A DNA stretch of 64,000 bases from Chryseobacterium sp. LJ668 (GTDB lineage: Bacteria; Bacteroidota; Bacteroidia; Flavobacteriales; Weeksellaceae): assembly GCF_019613955.1 (NCBI RefSeq), contig NZ_CP080443.1, forward strand, positions 806,001-870,000, read 5' to 3'. The first letter of the stretch is position 1. Every line of letters starts with the position of its first letter. Positions 42,721 through 52,571 of this stretch are shown piece by piece. Made by a program: the position numbers and the translations under genes. A model generated the notes under the pieces. That model was not told the DNA's origin, searched no databases, and was given only the letters and a program-made list of their open reading frames with translations.

Positions 42721-43503
42721 TTATTGTATTGGATACGCAACAACGCTTACATTGTCGTTTCCACTTCCGTTAATAATTCTTATTGGGATCTGGGTACTCT
42801 GAGTTTCAATCGATGATATAATTTGCATAGTATAATTGCCTGCCGGCAGAGACAACATATCTTCAGAGTTTGCGTAAAGGAGACCTGTGGCGGAAGAGCT
42901 GTTTACAGAATTCGCGTACGCTTTCAGTGATTCCCCGAAAAAAGCATCTGCAGCGGTAGAAACACCTGTAGGCGCAATAGAAAATCTGAATCTTGTACCC
43001 CATAATCTATTAGCGCCATCTGTAATTACAGATCCGTCCGATGCTTTGTAAAATTGAAAACTTGTAGTAGCTCCAAATTTCACAATAGAAGGCGAAGTAA
43101 GCACAAACGAGAAAGATCGTAAAACAGTATCGGTAGAGGTTGCAGATGGTTGATTAATAGTGATTGGTACCGTTATATAATCTTTCTCAGAATTTGCTAA
43201 TGTAATTGGATCTATCATAATCAGAGGAATTACTACTGCATGAGATAAAACAATATCTCCGTTATCCGTTGCAGATACGGGTCTCAGTTTATCACTTATA
43301 CCTTGATTGACGTTATTCAATCCGTCAATTCTGATCGTTGGCGTTACCAGTTGCGCTATCGTTCCTGAAATGGCATTTACGGTTGAATTTCCAGATATGT
43401 GCAGGGCTTTTTGCGGACTAATAGTTTGAGTACCGATTCCAACCTGAGCAAACGTATTTATATATACATTTATCATTATTAAGCTTAGAAATAATTTTTT
43501 CAT
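42721..43503 (-). CDS. Secreted VGIG...LHI-family protein, paralogue 2 of the trio
   Basis: The 260-residue protein has a signal peptide ending TFAQ, then VGIGTQTISPQKALHISG, IRIDGLNNVNQ and a C-terminal beta-rich domain with LPAGNYTM. It shares domain order with its neighbours, separated by 13 bp downstream and 3 bp upstream, so the three form one transcript and probably arose by tandem duplication. Confidence 0.75.
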   Translation of the reverse strand: MKKLFLSLIMINVYINTFAQVGIGTQTISPQKALHISGNSTVNAISGTIAQLVTPTIRIDGLNNVNQGISDKLRPVSATDNGDIVLSHAVVIPLIMIDPITLANSEKDYITVPITINQPSATSTDTVLRSFSFVLTSPSIVKFGATTSFQFYKASDGSVITDGANRLWGTRFRFSIAPTGVSTAADAFFGESLKAYANSVNSSSATGLLYANSEDMLSLPAGNYTMQIISSIETQSTQIPIRIINGSGNDNVSVVAYPIQ

Positions 43504-43506
43504 TTT

Positions 43507-44226
43507 TTAATAATTTGCAGGTGTTAAACTTACGTGCATTTGCTGGGCAGCTTGTAAAGAAGCATTTACTGAGATACCCATAAGTGCATCCGTCGAAAAT
43601 GCGTAAAGAACGACTGTATAATTACCCTTCGGAAGGTAAAGATCTTTTCTGGGTTCTAAATAAAATACACCCAAGAGTTGATTGGGACCTGAAGACGTAC
43701 TATGAGCTATACTGGTCTCTCCGAATAGAACATCGGTCGCAACACCGGACGGTGCTGATGTAAACTTGTAATAAGAGCCGAATATACGGGCTTGCCCGTT
43801 CCTCAACACAGGATTTGTCGTGACATCATTTGTTACTCCAATTCCTACTCTTGCGTCTATATGCATAACAGAAGGATAATCTAAAGTAAAACTATAGCTT
43901 GAAACAGCCCCTTCTGTGCCCCCAGGAATTGAGGTTGAAGCAAAAGCTGGTGATACATAATATTTATTGGTCTGGTTATTATCAAGAATAACGAGATCGC
44001 CATTATTCGTTGCAAAAACACGCTTTACAGACGCGGCATCTTCGTGAGCAGTATTGTTCGTATTATTCAAGCCCCCAATTCTTGCTATGGGTTGTGATAT
44101 ACCAGAACCGCTACCGGAAATATGAAGGGTTTGCTGAGGAGCAGTATTATTGATCCCAACTTGGGCAAATAATACTGCATTGCAAAATAAGATGATGGGG
44201 AATATTGGTTTAAATTTTTTTTCCAT
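43507..44226 (-). CDS. Secreted VGIN...LHI-family protein, paralogue 1 of the trio
   Basis: The ATG at 44226 (MEKKFKPIFPIILFC) starts a signal peptide ending LFAQ; a start 42 bases upstream is less likely. The 239-residue product continues VGINNTAPQQTLHISG, ARIGGLNNTNN and ends with LPKGNYTV in a beta-rich domain. It is the first gene of the trio; a TATATTTG box lies 19 bp upstream. Confidence 0.75.
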   Translation of the reverse strand: MEKKFKPIFPIILFCNAVLFAQVGINNTAPQQTLHISGSGSGISQPIARIGGLNNTNNTAHEDAASVKRVFATNNGDLVILDNNQTNKYYVSPAFASTSIPGGTEGAVSSYSFTLDYPSVMHIDARVGIGVTNDVTTNPVLRNGQARIFGSYYKFTSAPSGVATDVLFGETSIAHSTSSGPNQLLGVFYLEPRKDLYLPKGNYTVVLYAFSTDALMGISVNASLQAAQQMHVSLTPANY

Positions 44227-44244
44227 AATTGTGTTATTTGTCTG

Positions 44245-44252
44245 CAAATATA
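44245..44252 (-). promoter_or_regulatory. Candidate -7 box of the surface-protein trio
   Basis: The minus strand reads TATATTTG. The palindromic AAGTAATTACTT covers the -33 position (about 44270-44281) instead of a TTTG, and could be a regulator site. Confidence 0.5.
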
Positions 44253-44473
44253 AAAATTTTTCATACATAAGTAATTACTTAAGATTATTTTTAATTAATT
44301 ACTTAATTAACTGCCGAATTAATTATAGTAAAACAATAAAATTCGGTAAAAATGACATGTTTACAATAATTTTATTGGAAATATCGGAAATTTTGTCCTT
44401 AAAAATTATAAATTCAACAATAGAATACTTTTTGCGATAAGATAACAGAATTAAATAATTAAATAAGATTGAG

Positions 44474-44547
44474 AACATCAGAAATCAGAACACTAGCTTT
44501 TGAAAATTAGCACTTATCAGACTCTTATGGTCTGAAATCTGATGTTT
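44474..44547. repeat. Imperfect inverted repeat upstream of clpB
   Basis: Arms AACATCAGAAATCAGA (44474-44489) and TCTGAAATCTGATGTT (44531-44546) pair with two mismatches around a 41-nt loop. It lies about 50 bp upstream of the clpB start and is probably part of a dispersed element or the clpB leader. Confidence 0.55.
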
Positions 44548-44594
44548 GAAATCTTTATTGACAAGTAAAAATTAAAGAATCAAATACATATAAT

Positions 44595-47189
44595 ATGAAC
44601 TTAAATCAATATACAGTAAAATCACAGGAAGCCATTCAGGCCGCTCAACAAGTGGCAATGGAATTTGGCAATCAACAAATAGAACCCCAACATTTACTTG
44701 AAGGAATTTTTCAGGTCGATGAAAATATATCGCCTTTTTTATTAAAAAAATCTGAAGCAGATGCCACTTTAGTGAGAGAGCGCAACAGAGAAAATTTAGA
44801 AAAACTTCCGAAAGTACAGGGAGGAAATATTTACCTATCTCAATCTGCAAACAAAGTTTTATTGGATGCACCTAATATTGCTAAAAAAATGGGTGATGAA
44901 TTCGTTACCATTGAACATTTATGGCTCTCACTGTTAGAAACAAATTCCGAAGTTTCTAAAACATTGAAAGATATGGGTGTAACCAAAAGTCTTTTAGAAG
45001 GAGGAATTAAAGAATTAAGAAAAGGCTCGAAGGCGACTTCTGCTAGTTCGGAAGAAACCTATCAATCTTTAAATAAATATGCTAAAAACTTTAATGAATT
45101 AGCAGCTGAAGGAAAACTTGACCCAGTAATCGGTCGTGATGAAGAAATCAGGAGAGTTTTGCAGATTCTTTCGAGAAGAACGAAAAACAATCCGATTTTA
45201 ATCGGTGAACCCGGCGTTGGTAAAACTGCGATTGCTGAAGGAATTGCACACAGAATTATCAGCGGAGATATTCCTGAAAATCTGCAGGATAAAACCTTGT
45301 ATTCGTTGGACATGGGAGCATTGATTGCCGGTGCAAAATATAAAGGTGAATTTGAAGAAAGGTTAAAATCTGTCGTAAATGAGGTAATCAAATCCGACGG
45401 ACAAATCATTCTTTTCATCGACGAAATCCACACCCTGGTGGGAGCTGGAGGTGGTGAAGGTGCAATGGATGCAGCGAATATCTTAAAACCTGCTTTGGCA
45501 AGAGGAGAATTGAGAGCAATTGGTGCAACAACTTTAAATGAATATCAAAAATATTTTGAAAAAGATAAAGCATTAGAAAGACGTTTCCAGAAAGTGATGG
45601 TGGAAGAACCTGATACGGAATCAGCAATCTCGATTCTTCGAGGAATCAAAGATAAATATGAGGCGCATCACAAAGTAAGAATTAAAGACGAAGCAATCAT
45701 TGCAGCTGTGGAAATGTCTCAACGATACATTTCAGACCGGTTTTTACCGGATAAGGCGATTGACTTGATTGACGAAGCTTCTGCTAAGCTGAGAATGGAA
45801 ATCAATTCAAAACCTGAAGAACTGGATGATCTCGACAGAAAACTAATGCAGATGGAAATTGAACTGGCAGCCATTTCAAGAGAAGGAAGCCAAACAAAAA
45901 TTGACCATTTAAAGGAAGATATTTCTAAAATTTCTGAAGAAAGAAATGAAATTAATGCAAAATGGCTGAAAGAAAAACAGAAATCTGAGGATTTAACCTC
46001 TATTAAAAAAGATATCGAATCTCTGAAATTAGAAGCTGAGAGAGCTTCAAGAGCAGGAGACTATGCGAAGGTTGCCGAAATTCAATACGGGAAAATAAAA
46101 GAAAAAGAAGATGCTTTGCAGAAACTAGAACTGGAAATGCAAAACCATCAGAATGAATTGATTAAAGAAGAAGTAACTGCAGAAAACATTTCCGAAGTGA
46201 TTGGAAAATGGACAGGGATTCCCGTTACAAAGTTGCTTCAATCCGAAAGAGAAAAATTATTACATCTTGAAACTGAGCTTCATCACAGAGTTGTTGGTCA
46301 GGAGGAAGCAATCCAAGCGGTTGCAGATGCGATCAGAAGAAACAGAGCGGGATTGAGTGACGAGAAAAAGCCAATCGGAAGCTTCCTGTTTTTAGGAACC
46401 ACCGGAGTTGGTAAGACAGAGCTGGCAAAGGCTTTAGCTGAGTTTTTATTCGACGATGAAAACAATATGACAAGAATTGATATGAGTGAATATCAGGAAA
46501 GACACAGCGTGTCTAGGCTTGTTGGTGCGCCTCCGGGATATGTGGGTTATGATGAAGGCGGACAATTGACGGAAGCGGTAAGAAGAAGACCTTATTCTGT
46601 AGTGCTTTTAGATGAAATTGAAAAAGCGCATCCGGATGTTTTCAACACACTGTTACAGGTTTTGGATGATGGTCGTTTAACGGATAACAAGGGCAGAGTC
46701 GTGAATTTCAAAAACTCGATTATCATTATGACTTCGAATCTCGGTTCACATATCATTCAAGAGAATTTTGAGAATATTACAGAGGAAAATCAGGATGAAA
46801 TTGTAGCTAAAACAAAAATTGAAGTTTTTGATCTTTTAAAACAAACGCTACGTCCGGAATTCCTGAACAGGATTGATGAGACGGTATTGTTCCAGCCTTT
46901 AAGAAAAAAAGAAATCGGAAAAATCGTTCAGTATCAGTTGAGAGGTTTTAATGATTTATTGCTGAAAAGAAACATTTTGATGACCGCGACACAGGATGCG
47001 TTAGATTATCTGACCAACAAAGGGTACGACCCTTCTTTCGGAGCAAGACCTTTGAAAAGAGTGATTCAACAGGAAGTTTTAAATAAATTGTCAAAAGAGA
47101 TTTTGGCAGGAACTGTAAATGACGGCGACAGAATTACCTTAGATTATTTTGAGGAGACAGGTTTGGTTTTCAGACCGACAGAAAAGTAA
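44595..47189 (+). CDS. clpB: ATP-dependent chaperone ClpB
   Basis: The 864-residue disaggregase has an N-terminal Clp_N repeat domain (about 1-150), two AAA+ modules (GEPGVGKT near 206, GTTGVGKTE near 604) and the long middle coiled coil (about 400-530) that defines ClpB. It rescues aggregated proteins with DnaK after heat stress. The length is normal. Confidence 0.97.
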   Translation: MNLNQYTVKSQEAIQAAQQVAMEFGNQQIEPQHLLEGIFQVDENISPFLLKKSEADATLVRERNRENLEKLPKVQGGNIYLSQSANKVLLDAPNIAKKMGDEFVTIEHLWLSLLETNSEVSKTLKDMGVTKSLLEGGIKELRKGSKATSASSEETYQSLNKYAKNFNELAAEGKLDPVIGRDEEIRRVLQILSRRTKNNPILIGEPGVGKTAIAEGIAHRIISGDIPENLQDKTLYSLDMGALIAGAKYKGEFEERLKSVVNEVIKSDGQIILFIDEIHTLVGAGGGEGAMDAANILKPALARGELRAIGATTLNEYQKYFEKDKALERRFQKVMVEEPDTESAISILRGIKDKYEAHHKVRIKDEAIIAAVEMSQRYISDRFLPDKAIDLIDEASAKLRMEINSKPEELDDLDRKLMQMEIELAAISREGSQTKIDHLKEDISKISEERNEINAKWLKEKQKSEDLTSIKKDIESLKLEAERASRAGDYAKVAEIQYGKIKEKEDALQKLELEMQNHQNELIKEEVTAENISEVIGKWTGIPVTKLLQSEREKLLHLETELHHRVVGQEEAIQAVADAIRRNRAGLSDEKKPIGSFLFLGTTGVGKTELAKALAEFLFDDENNMTRIDMSEYQERHSVSRLVGAPPGYVGYDEGGQLTEAVRRRPYSVVLLDEIEKAHPDVFNTLLQVLDDGRLTDNKGRVVNFKNSIIIMTSNLGSHIIQENFENITEENQDEIVAKTKIEVFDLLKQTLRPEFLNRIDETVLFQPLRKKEIGKIVQYQLRGFNDLLLKRNILMTATQDALDYLTNKGYDPSFGARPLKRVIQQEVLNKLSKEILAGTVNDGDRITLDYFEETGLVFRPTEK

Positions 47190-47216
47190 GTAGTTTTTTT
47201 CATATATTATTTTGTA

Positions 47217-47249
47217 ATGAGTGCTGTAGATTTGATCTGCGGCACTCAT
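47217..47249. terminator. Bidirectional terminator between clpB and the FKBP gene
   Basis: A 14-bp stem with two G-U pairs and a 5-nt TTTGA loop (arms 47217-47230 and 47236-47249) is followed by TTTTTAAT. It lies between convergent clpB and the FKBP gene. Confidence 0.88.
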
Positions 47250-47263
47250 TTTTAATATAAAAC

Positions 47264-47968
47264 TTATTTAATATTCACCAATTCCACATCGAAGATAATC
47301 GTTGCGCCTGGAGGAATTGCGCCTCCGGCTCCGTGATCTCCGTAACCTAAATCTGAGGGAATGTAAAATCTGTATTTAGATCCTTTGCTCATGAGCTGGA
47401 TACCTTCTGTCCATCCTTTTATCACGCTGCTTAGATTAATATCCATTGGCGCGCCTCCGTTTTTGTCGGTAGAGTCGAAAACAGTTCCATCCATCAATTT
47501 TCCGGTATACTTTACCTGCACAACGTCTGTTGCTTTTGGTTTTGTTTTACCGTCACCTTCCTGCAAAACCTCATACTGCAAACCTGAAGCAGTAGTTTTT
47601 ACTTTAGGGTTAGTTTTATTTTTTGCAAGAAATTCCAGACCTTTTTTCTTATTTTCACCTGCCTGTAATACAGCTGCAGATTGCTTTTTTTCATTTTGCT
47701 TCTGCATGAAATCCTGCATAAAGGCAGTCATTTCCTCAGCCGGCATGAGTTTCTTTGTTCCGTCCATCTCTTCTTTGATAGCCCGGGCTAAAAGGTCTGC
47801 ATCAACCTTGAAACCTTCCTGTTTCATATTTTGGGCAATACTCAGACCTATATAATAAGAAGCTTTCTGGTCATCTGTATATTTACTGTCGACCTGTGTA
47901 TCACTTTTCTGAGCACACGAAATACTGAATATTGCTATGCAAAATAATGCGATAGTCTGTTTTTTCAT
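47264..47968 (-). CDS. FKBP-type peptidyl-prolyl isomerase lipoprotein
   Basis: The 234-residue protein has a lipoprotein signal with lipobox SISC, an N-terminal helical dimerisation domain of the FkpA/Mip type (KASYYIGLSIAQNMKQEG), and a C-terminal FKBP domain (VQVKYTGKLMDGTVFDS, GWTEGIQLM, IPSDLGYGDHGAGG, IPPGATIIFDVEL). It should fold proteins in the periplasm or on the outer membrane. Confidence 0.93.
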   Translation of the reverse strand: MKKQTIALFCIAIFSISCAQKSDTQVDSKYTDDQKASYYIGLSIAQNMKQEGFKVDADLLARAIKEEMDGTKKLMPAEEMTAFMQDFMQKQNEKKQSAAVLQAGENKKKGLEFLAKNKTNPKVKTTASGLQYEVLQEGDGKTKPKATDVVQVKYTGKLMDGTVFDSTDKNGGAPMDINLSSVIKGWTEGIQLMSKGSKYRFYIPSDLGYGDHGAGGAIPPGATIIFDVELVNIK

Positions 47969-48064
47969 TTGATAAATTTTTTATGTAGATTAACGAATTA
48001 AATAATCGCTGCAAATCTATTATTAATTGTAGAAATTTGCATGTTGTACAAAAACATTTTTCTA

Positions 48065-49927
48065 TTACAAGTTTTTCAAATTATCTTCAGGCGTATAATC
48101 CATAAAAATTCCACCATCCAAAAGAACAGATTTTACTTTCTTTTTTGTGGAAATAGAAATCATCGCTTTTTTCTGATCATTCTCCCAGATTTTTGGTGTA
48201 AAGTGAGTTTTTTCAACCGATTGGTCTTCATAAGTCACAACTACATCAAAGGGAACTGCAAAACCTCCGATATTATCAACTTTTAAGATCAGTTTTTCAT
48301 TCTGCTGACTTGAGTTTGTTACTTTCAAATCAATATAATTGTTTGTATAAAACCAATTGTTAAAAAACCAGTTCAGATTTTTCCCAGATCCTGTATTCAT
48401 CGAATAAAAATAATCCCACGGGATAGGATGTTTCCCATTCCAGTTATCCATATAATGGTGCAACGCTTTTTTGAATAGATCATCTCCCAAATAATCTTTT
48501 AAAGCTAAATAAGATAAAGATGATTTTACATAAGAATTATTGCCGTAACCCGCTCCGCTTACCTGTGTACTCATCGTGATGATCGGCTGATCCTGTTCTG
48601 CTGAAGCATCGTTGATCCACCTTTTGACACGGAAGTTTTTATAGAATTTTTCGGCGGCGTCTCTTCCGTTTTCATCAATTCCGATCAAATATTCCAAAGT
48701 GGTTGCCCAGCCTTCATCCATAAAGGCATAGCGAGTTTCGTTAATCCCCATGTAAAAAGGAAAATAGGTATGCGCAATCTCGTGATCTGCTGTCAGTCTC
48801 GCATCCTGAAAATCATCGGGAATGCTTGTATCGTTGATCATCATCGGATATTCCATATCTGCATATCCCTGAATTGCCGTCATTACGGGATACGGATATT
48901 CTACACCCGGCCAGTTTTCTGAAAACCATTTTAAATTGTAGCGCATCCATTCGACATATTTTTCAAAATCTTTTGATCCTGCCTTGTAACCCGCCTGTAC
49001 GCTTGCTCTTTTGGTTTTCAACTGCACACTCGAGCCGTCCCATACATAGTGATTGCTTAATGCAAAACAAAAATCTGTAATATTATCAGCTTTAAATTTC
49101 CAGACGTTCCATTGATTATTTTTTGTGACTTTCCCGGATTTCATTTCAGCTTCGCTGGCAATGTGAATCACTTGATCACTCTTTAAAGAAGATGTAAATC
49201 TTTTCAAATATTCAGGCTGCAAAACCTCTTCAGGATTAAGGAATTCACCTGTTGACCAAACCACATAATTTTTCGGGGCCGATATTGCAAATGAATAGTC
49301 ATTAAAATCGTTGTAAAATTCCTGGCGGTCAGAATGTGGGAGCATATCCCAGCCGTTATAATCATCATACACAGAAATTCTCGGGAAAGAATAAGCGACA
49401 TAGAAAGTTTCCGGATCAATCTGTCCTTCTCTTCCGCTCTGTACAGAGAGAGGATATTCCCACTCGATTTTTATTTCAGTTTTGGTTTTCGGTTTTAAAA
49501 CTTTCATCAGTTTTACCTTTTCTACAGTCCCCCAATCACTACTGTTGATTGAATATTTTAAATCATCAATAATGAAAGAATTAATTTTTAAACCTGAAGA
49601 TAAAAAGTCTTTTGAAACCGATCCTGACCTTGGAGATTCTGGTTTGTGCAGATTATTTACAAATCGAATAGCCAGCTCACTCAGATCATCGGGACTGTTA
49701 TTGCTGTAAACAATCGTTTCTTTTCCCGAAACTGTTTTTGTTTTTGCATTTACTCTTACCTCAACATTATAAACTCCTCTGTTCTGCCAGTAATTTTTTC
49801 CCGGAGCTCCGGAAATACTGCGTGTCTCGTTTTCGTAGGTTTTTTTAATATTTCTCGGCATGTACAGTTCCTGAGCGGAAAATTGCCATGAAGCCAAGAA
49901 AAGTAAGCCTAAAAATATTCTTTTCAT
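48065..49927 (-). CDS. M1 family metallopeptidase
   Basis: The 620-residue secreted protein has a signal peptide ending FSAQ. Its gluzincin motif is HEIAH with a second glutamate 19 residues later (DEGWATTLE), near residue 380-400. The GAMEN exopeptidase motif is altered to ADMEYP, typical of the distant M1 group in Bacteroidota. It is probably a periplasmic or outer-membrane aminopeptidase. It follows the EEP gene by 16 bp. Confidence 0.88.
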   Translation of the reverse strand: MKRIFLGLLFLASWQFSAQELYMPRNIKKTYENETRSISGAPGKNYWQNRGVYNVEVRVNAKTKTVSGKETIVYSNNSPDDLSELAIRFVNNLHKPESPRSGSVSKDFLSSGLKINSFIIDDLKYSINSSDWGTVEKVKLMKVLKPKTKTEIKIEWEYPLSVQSGREGQIDPETFYVAYSFPRISVYDDYNGWDMLPHSDRQEFYNDFNDYSFAISAPKNYVVWSTGEFLNPEEVLQPEYLKRFTSSLKSDQVIHIASEAEMKSGKVTKNNQWNVWKFKADNITDFCFALSNHYVWDGSSVQLKTKRASVQAGYKAGSKDFEKYVEWMRYNLKWFSENWPGVEYPYPVMTAIQGYADMEYPMMINDTSIPDDFQDARLTADHEIAHTYFPFYMGINETRYAFMDEGWATTLEYLIGIDENGRDAAEKFYKNFRVKRWINDASAEQDQPIITMSTQVSGAGYGNNSYVKSSLSYLALKDYLGDDLFKKALHHYMDNWNGKHPIPWDYFYSMNTGSGKNLNWFFNNWFYTNNYIDLKVTNSSQQNEKLILKVDNIGGFAVPFDVVVTYEDQSVEKTHFTPKIWENDQKKAMISISTKKKVKSVLLDGGIFMDYTPEDNLKNL

Positions 49928-49943
49928 TTTATATATTCTTTTT

Positions 49944-50771
49944 TTAGAACTGCAAATCTGCCAAGACCGGAAAATGATCTGATGGATACAAAAGATTTTC
50001 CCGCCTGTCGTTGATGTGTCTGTGAGATTTTATATTAAAGCCTTTTACAAAAATATAATCAATTCTGTTTTTTGGGATTTCGTTGACATTGAATCCTGTG
50101 AAAGTTCCTACAGGACCGTAATGCTTCTCTTCCGTATTATAAAAAGTATCCTGTAGATTTTGGGAAAGAATTTTTACAGGTTCTGTATCTTCGGTCAAAT
50201 TAAAATCGCCGGTTAAAACCAAAGGTAAATTTTTCGGGTTGAGTTCTTTGGTTTTTATCAAAATCAATTCTGAGGATTTTATTCTTGCCAGATTTCCGAT
50301 ATGATCAAAATGAATATTCATTGCCAAAAATTCTTTCTGCGAAATTTTGTCTTTAAAAATTGCATATGTACAGATTCTGTTCAAAGCCGCGTCCCAACCT
50401 TTTGAGGGCTTTTCAGGAGTTTCAGAAAGCCAGAATGTTCCGGATTTTACCACCTGAAGTTTTTTAGTGTCATAAAATATAGCAGAAAATTCGCCCTTCT
50501 CTTTACCATCATCCCTTCCTACACCTATATAATCGTAATTCTTTAAACCCGTTTTAATATCTTTCATCTGCTCGGGAAGAGCTTCCTGAACACCGAAGAA
50601 ATCCGGATGATAATATGTCAACAAATCAGCAACATCCTTTTTTCGGTTTGGCCACGCATTTTCCTTATCTGAATCTACATTAAGTCTGATGTTAAAACTC
50701 ATCACTTTAAGTTTCTGAGAAAAACCAAATGCAAAAAACATCAGCAGTACGACTGAACATCTGAAATTCAT
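49944..50771 (-). CDS. Endonuclease/exonuclease/phosphatase family protein
   Basis: The ATG at 50771 (MNFRCSVVLLMFFAFGFS) gives a signal peptide; an in-frame ATG 27 bases upstream is possible. The 275-residue product has the EEP fold motifs: MSFNIRL, GVQEAL, LTGDFN, RIDYIFV and SDHFPV. Secreted members act as phosphodiesterases on nucleic acids, lipids or sugars; the substrate is unknown. It is probably co-transcribed with the M1 peptidase. Confidence 0.87.
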   Translation of the reverse strand: MNFRCSVVLLMFFAFGFSQKLKVMSFNIRLNVDSDKENAWPNRKKDVADLLTYYHPDFFGVQEALPEQMKDIKTGLKNYDYIGVGRDDGKEKGEFSAIFYDTKKLQVVKSGTFWLSETPEKPSKGWDAALNRICTYAIFKDKISQKEFLAMNIHFDHIGNLARIKSSELILIKTKELNPKNLPLVLTGDFNLTEDTEPVKILSQNLQDTFYNTEEKHYGPVGTFTGFNVNEIPKNRIDYIFVKGFNIKSHRHINDRRENLLYPSDHFPVLADLQF

Positions 50772-50806
50772 AAGTATTTTCAATTTAATTTTAAACAAAA
50801 ATAAAA

Positions 50807-50825
50807 CTTCTCTTTTACAGAGAAG
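50807..50825 (-). terminator. Terminator after the DECR-like SDR gene
   Basis: CTTCTCT / AGAGAAG (50807-50813, 50819-50825) with a 5-nt loop; on the minus strand it is followed by TTTTATTTTTG. Confidence 0.8.
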
Positions 50826-50934
50826 CCTTATTATATAGATTATATTATTAAAACCATCTAATTCTTATTTTAGGTTTTATTTCTTCAACAATCTTCTTAG
50901 TTCATACCCTCCTTTTTTATTGGATAAATAAAAT

Positions 50935-51816
50935 TTAATTTGATTTTTTAGCTTTAATCATTGCTTCCAGAGCGTCCCACATTTCCTGCGGAATATCTTC
51001 AAGCATATTAAATTCACCTGCCCCCTGAAGCCACTCTCCTCCATCGATCGTTACCACTTCTCCATTGACAAAAGATGAAAAATCCGAAACCAGATAAGCG
51101 GCTAGATTAGCCAGCTCCTGATGCTCTCCTACTCTCTTGAGCGGATTTTTTTTTGCCAGATCAAACTGATCTTTCATATTTCCCGGAAGCAGCCTGTCCC
51201 AAGCTCCTTTTGTAGGAAACGGTCCCGGCGCAATGGCATTGAAACGGATATTATACTTGCCCCATTCCACAGCTAAAGATCTTGTCATAGCCAGAACCCC
51301 GGCTTTCGCACAAGCTGACGGAACAACGTATGCAGAACCTGTCCAGGCATAAGTGGTGACGATATTGAGAACAGTTCCGGGTGCTTTAGAATCAATCCAG
51401 TGTTTCCCGATAGAGAGGGTACAGTTTTTTGTTCCTTTTAAAACAATATCCAAAATAGAATCAAAAGCAGAATGGGTTAATCTTTCTGTTGGAGAAATAA
51501 AGTTTCCGGCTGCATTATTCAATAAAATATCAATTTTTCCGAATTCTTTTAATGTTGCTTCTTTCATTGCTTCTACCTCGTCCCAATTTCTCACATCACA
51601 GGCTACGCAAAGAACTTTTCCGCCTGTTTCTTCCTCCAGTTCTTTCGCAGTTCCTTGTAATTTCTCCAAATTTCGGGAAGTGATCACCACTTTTGCACCC
51701 AATTGCAGAAAATATTTGGTCATTGCCTTGCCCAGACCGCTCCCGCCGCCTGTAACGATGGCCACTTTATCTTTTAGAGCATCTTCACGAAGCATAGGCT
51801 GTGTATATAGATTCAT
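50935..51816 (-). CDS. SDR family oxidoreductase, 2,4-dienoyl-CoA reductase-like
   Basis: The 293-residue protein has the SDR cofactor loop TGGGSGLG (22-29), NNAAGNF and the C-terminal VTIDGG. The usual YxxxK catalytic pair is replaced by SAYVVPSACAK, where a Ser/Cys stands at the Tyr site and Lys is kept. This matches peroxisomal-type 2,4-dienoyl-CoA reductases. It would reduce polyunsaturated acyl-CoA during beta-oxidation. It stands alone with its own terminator. Confidence 0.88.
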   Translation of the reverse strand: MNLYTQPMLREDALKDKVAIVTGGGSGLGKAMTKYFLQLGAKVVITSRNLEKLQGTAKELEEETGGKVLCVACDVRNWDEVEAMKEATLKEFGKIDILLNNAAGNFISPTERLTHSAFDSILDIVLKGTKNCTLSIGKHWIDSKAPGTVLNIVTTYAWTGSAYVVPSACAKAGVLAMTRSLAVEWGKYNIRFNAIAPGPFPTKGAWDRLLPGNMKDQFDLAKKNPLKRVGEHQELANLAAYLVSDFSSFVNGEVVTIDGGEWLQGAGEFNMLEDIPQEMWDALEAMIKAKKSN

Positions 51817-51931
51817 ATATTTTATTTTTTCTAAAAGTAGTAAATATTATACGGATGGGCCTTAAAATAATAATGTCATAAATAACAATCATTCCGTAAT
51901 TTTCAAGAAACAGCTATTATCCATATCAAAA

Positions 51932-51957
51932 CAACCTGACAAATAATTGCCAGGCTG
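51932..51957 (-). terminator. Terminator after the DUF1573 gene
   Basis: CAACCTG / CAGGCTG arms (with one G-U pair) and inner CAA/TTG form a hairpin at 51932-51957, 27 bp after the DUF1573 stop; the minus strand continues TTTTGAT. Confidence 0.7.
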
Positions 51958-51984
51958 CTTATCTATTGAACAAGATTAAATTTA

Positions 51985-52398
51985 TTATGACGCTGCTACA
52001 GTTCCTTTAAAAGTAAGAGCTTTAGGAGTTTTACTATCGCTTGTAGTTACATTTACTGTTTTTACAAAGGCACCTGCATTAGCTGCATTGTAGCTAGCTT
52101 CAACAAATCCTTTTTTACCAGGAAGAATCGGAGTTTTTGTATAGTCTGCAGTTGTACATCCACAAGATGGAGCAACATTCTCAATGATAATCGGCTTTGA
52201 TGATGTATTGGTAAATTCAAATCTGATTAATTTTGGTTTTCCCTGAGGAATAGTACCTACATCGATTGTTTCTGCTTTCCATTTCACCGCATCTGCAAGA
52301 ACTTTCACGAAAGAAGTACCTTCAGTAGGAAATACATTGGCGTAAAATGGTGAAAATGCCATAACTGCGAGTAAAGCTGTAATTTTTAAATTTTTCAT
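51985..52398 (-). CDS. DUF1573 domain secreted protein
   Basis: The 137-residue protein has a signal peptide, then the DUF1573 Ig-like fold with the hallmark SCGCTTADYTKTPILPGKKG. DUF1573 proteins are abundant secreted Bacteroidota proteins of unknown role. It is divergent from the kinase gene at 52572. Confidence 0.88.
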   Translation of the reverse strand: MKNLKITALLAVMAFSPFYANVFPTEGTSFVKVLADAVKWKAETIDVGTIPQGKPKLIRFEFTNTSSKPIIIENVAPSCGCTTADYTKTPILPGKKGFVEASYNAANAGAFVKTVNVTTSDSKTPKALTFKGTVAAS

Positions 52399-52571
52399 GA
52401 TTATAAATTTTTAATTAATTATTTAAAATTGAAGAAACGATTATGATATTTCAACATAGCAAATGTAAAGATGAAATTTATGGGATATTGTTAATCGCTT
52501 TCAAACATTTGTTAATAAGTTGTTAATGATAAAAGATTAATAGATATTTTTGGATAATATTGCTTGTGAAA

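Larger units (their letters stand above)
44227..44594. other. Intergenic region between the surface-protein trio and clpB
   Basis: This divergent gap contains a minus-strand -7 box (44245-44252), several copies of AATTACTTAA-like words between 44267 and 44320, and the inverted repeat at 44474-44547. I see no gene and no clear clpB promoter. Confidence 0.5.

Noticed and set aside
52560..52571. TTG start of the histidine kinase
   Set aside because: An ATG 12 bases downstream directly precedes the first membrane helix and is the simpler start.
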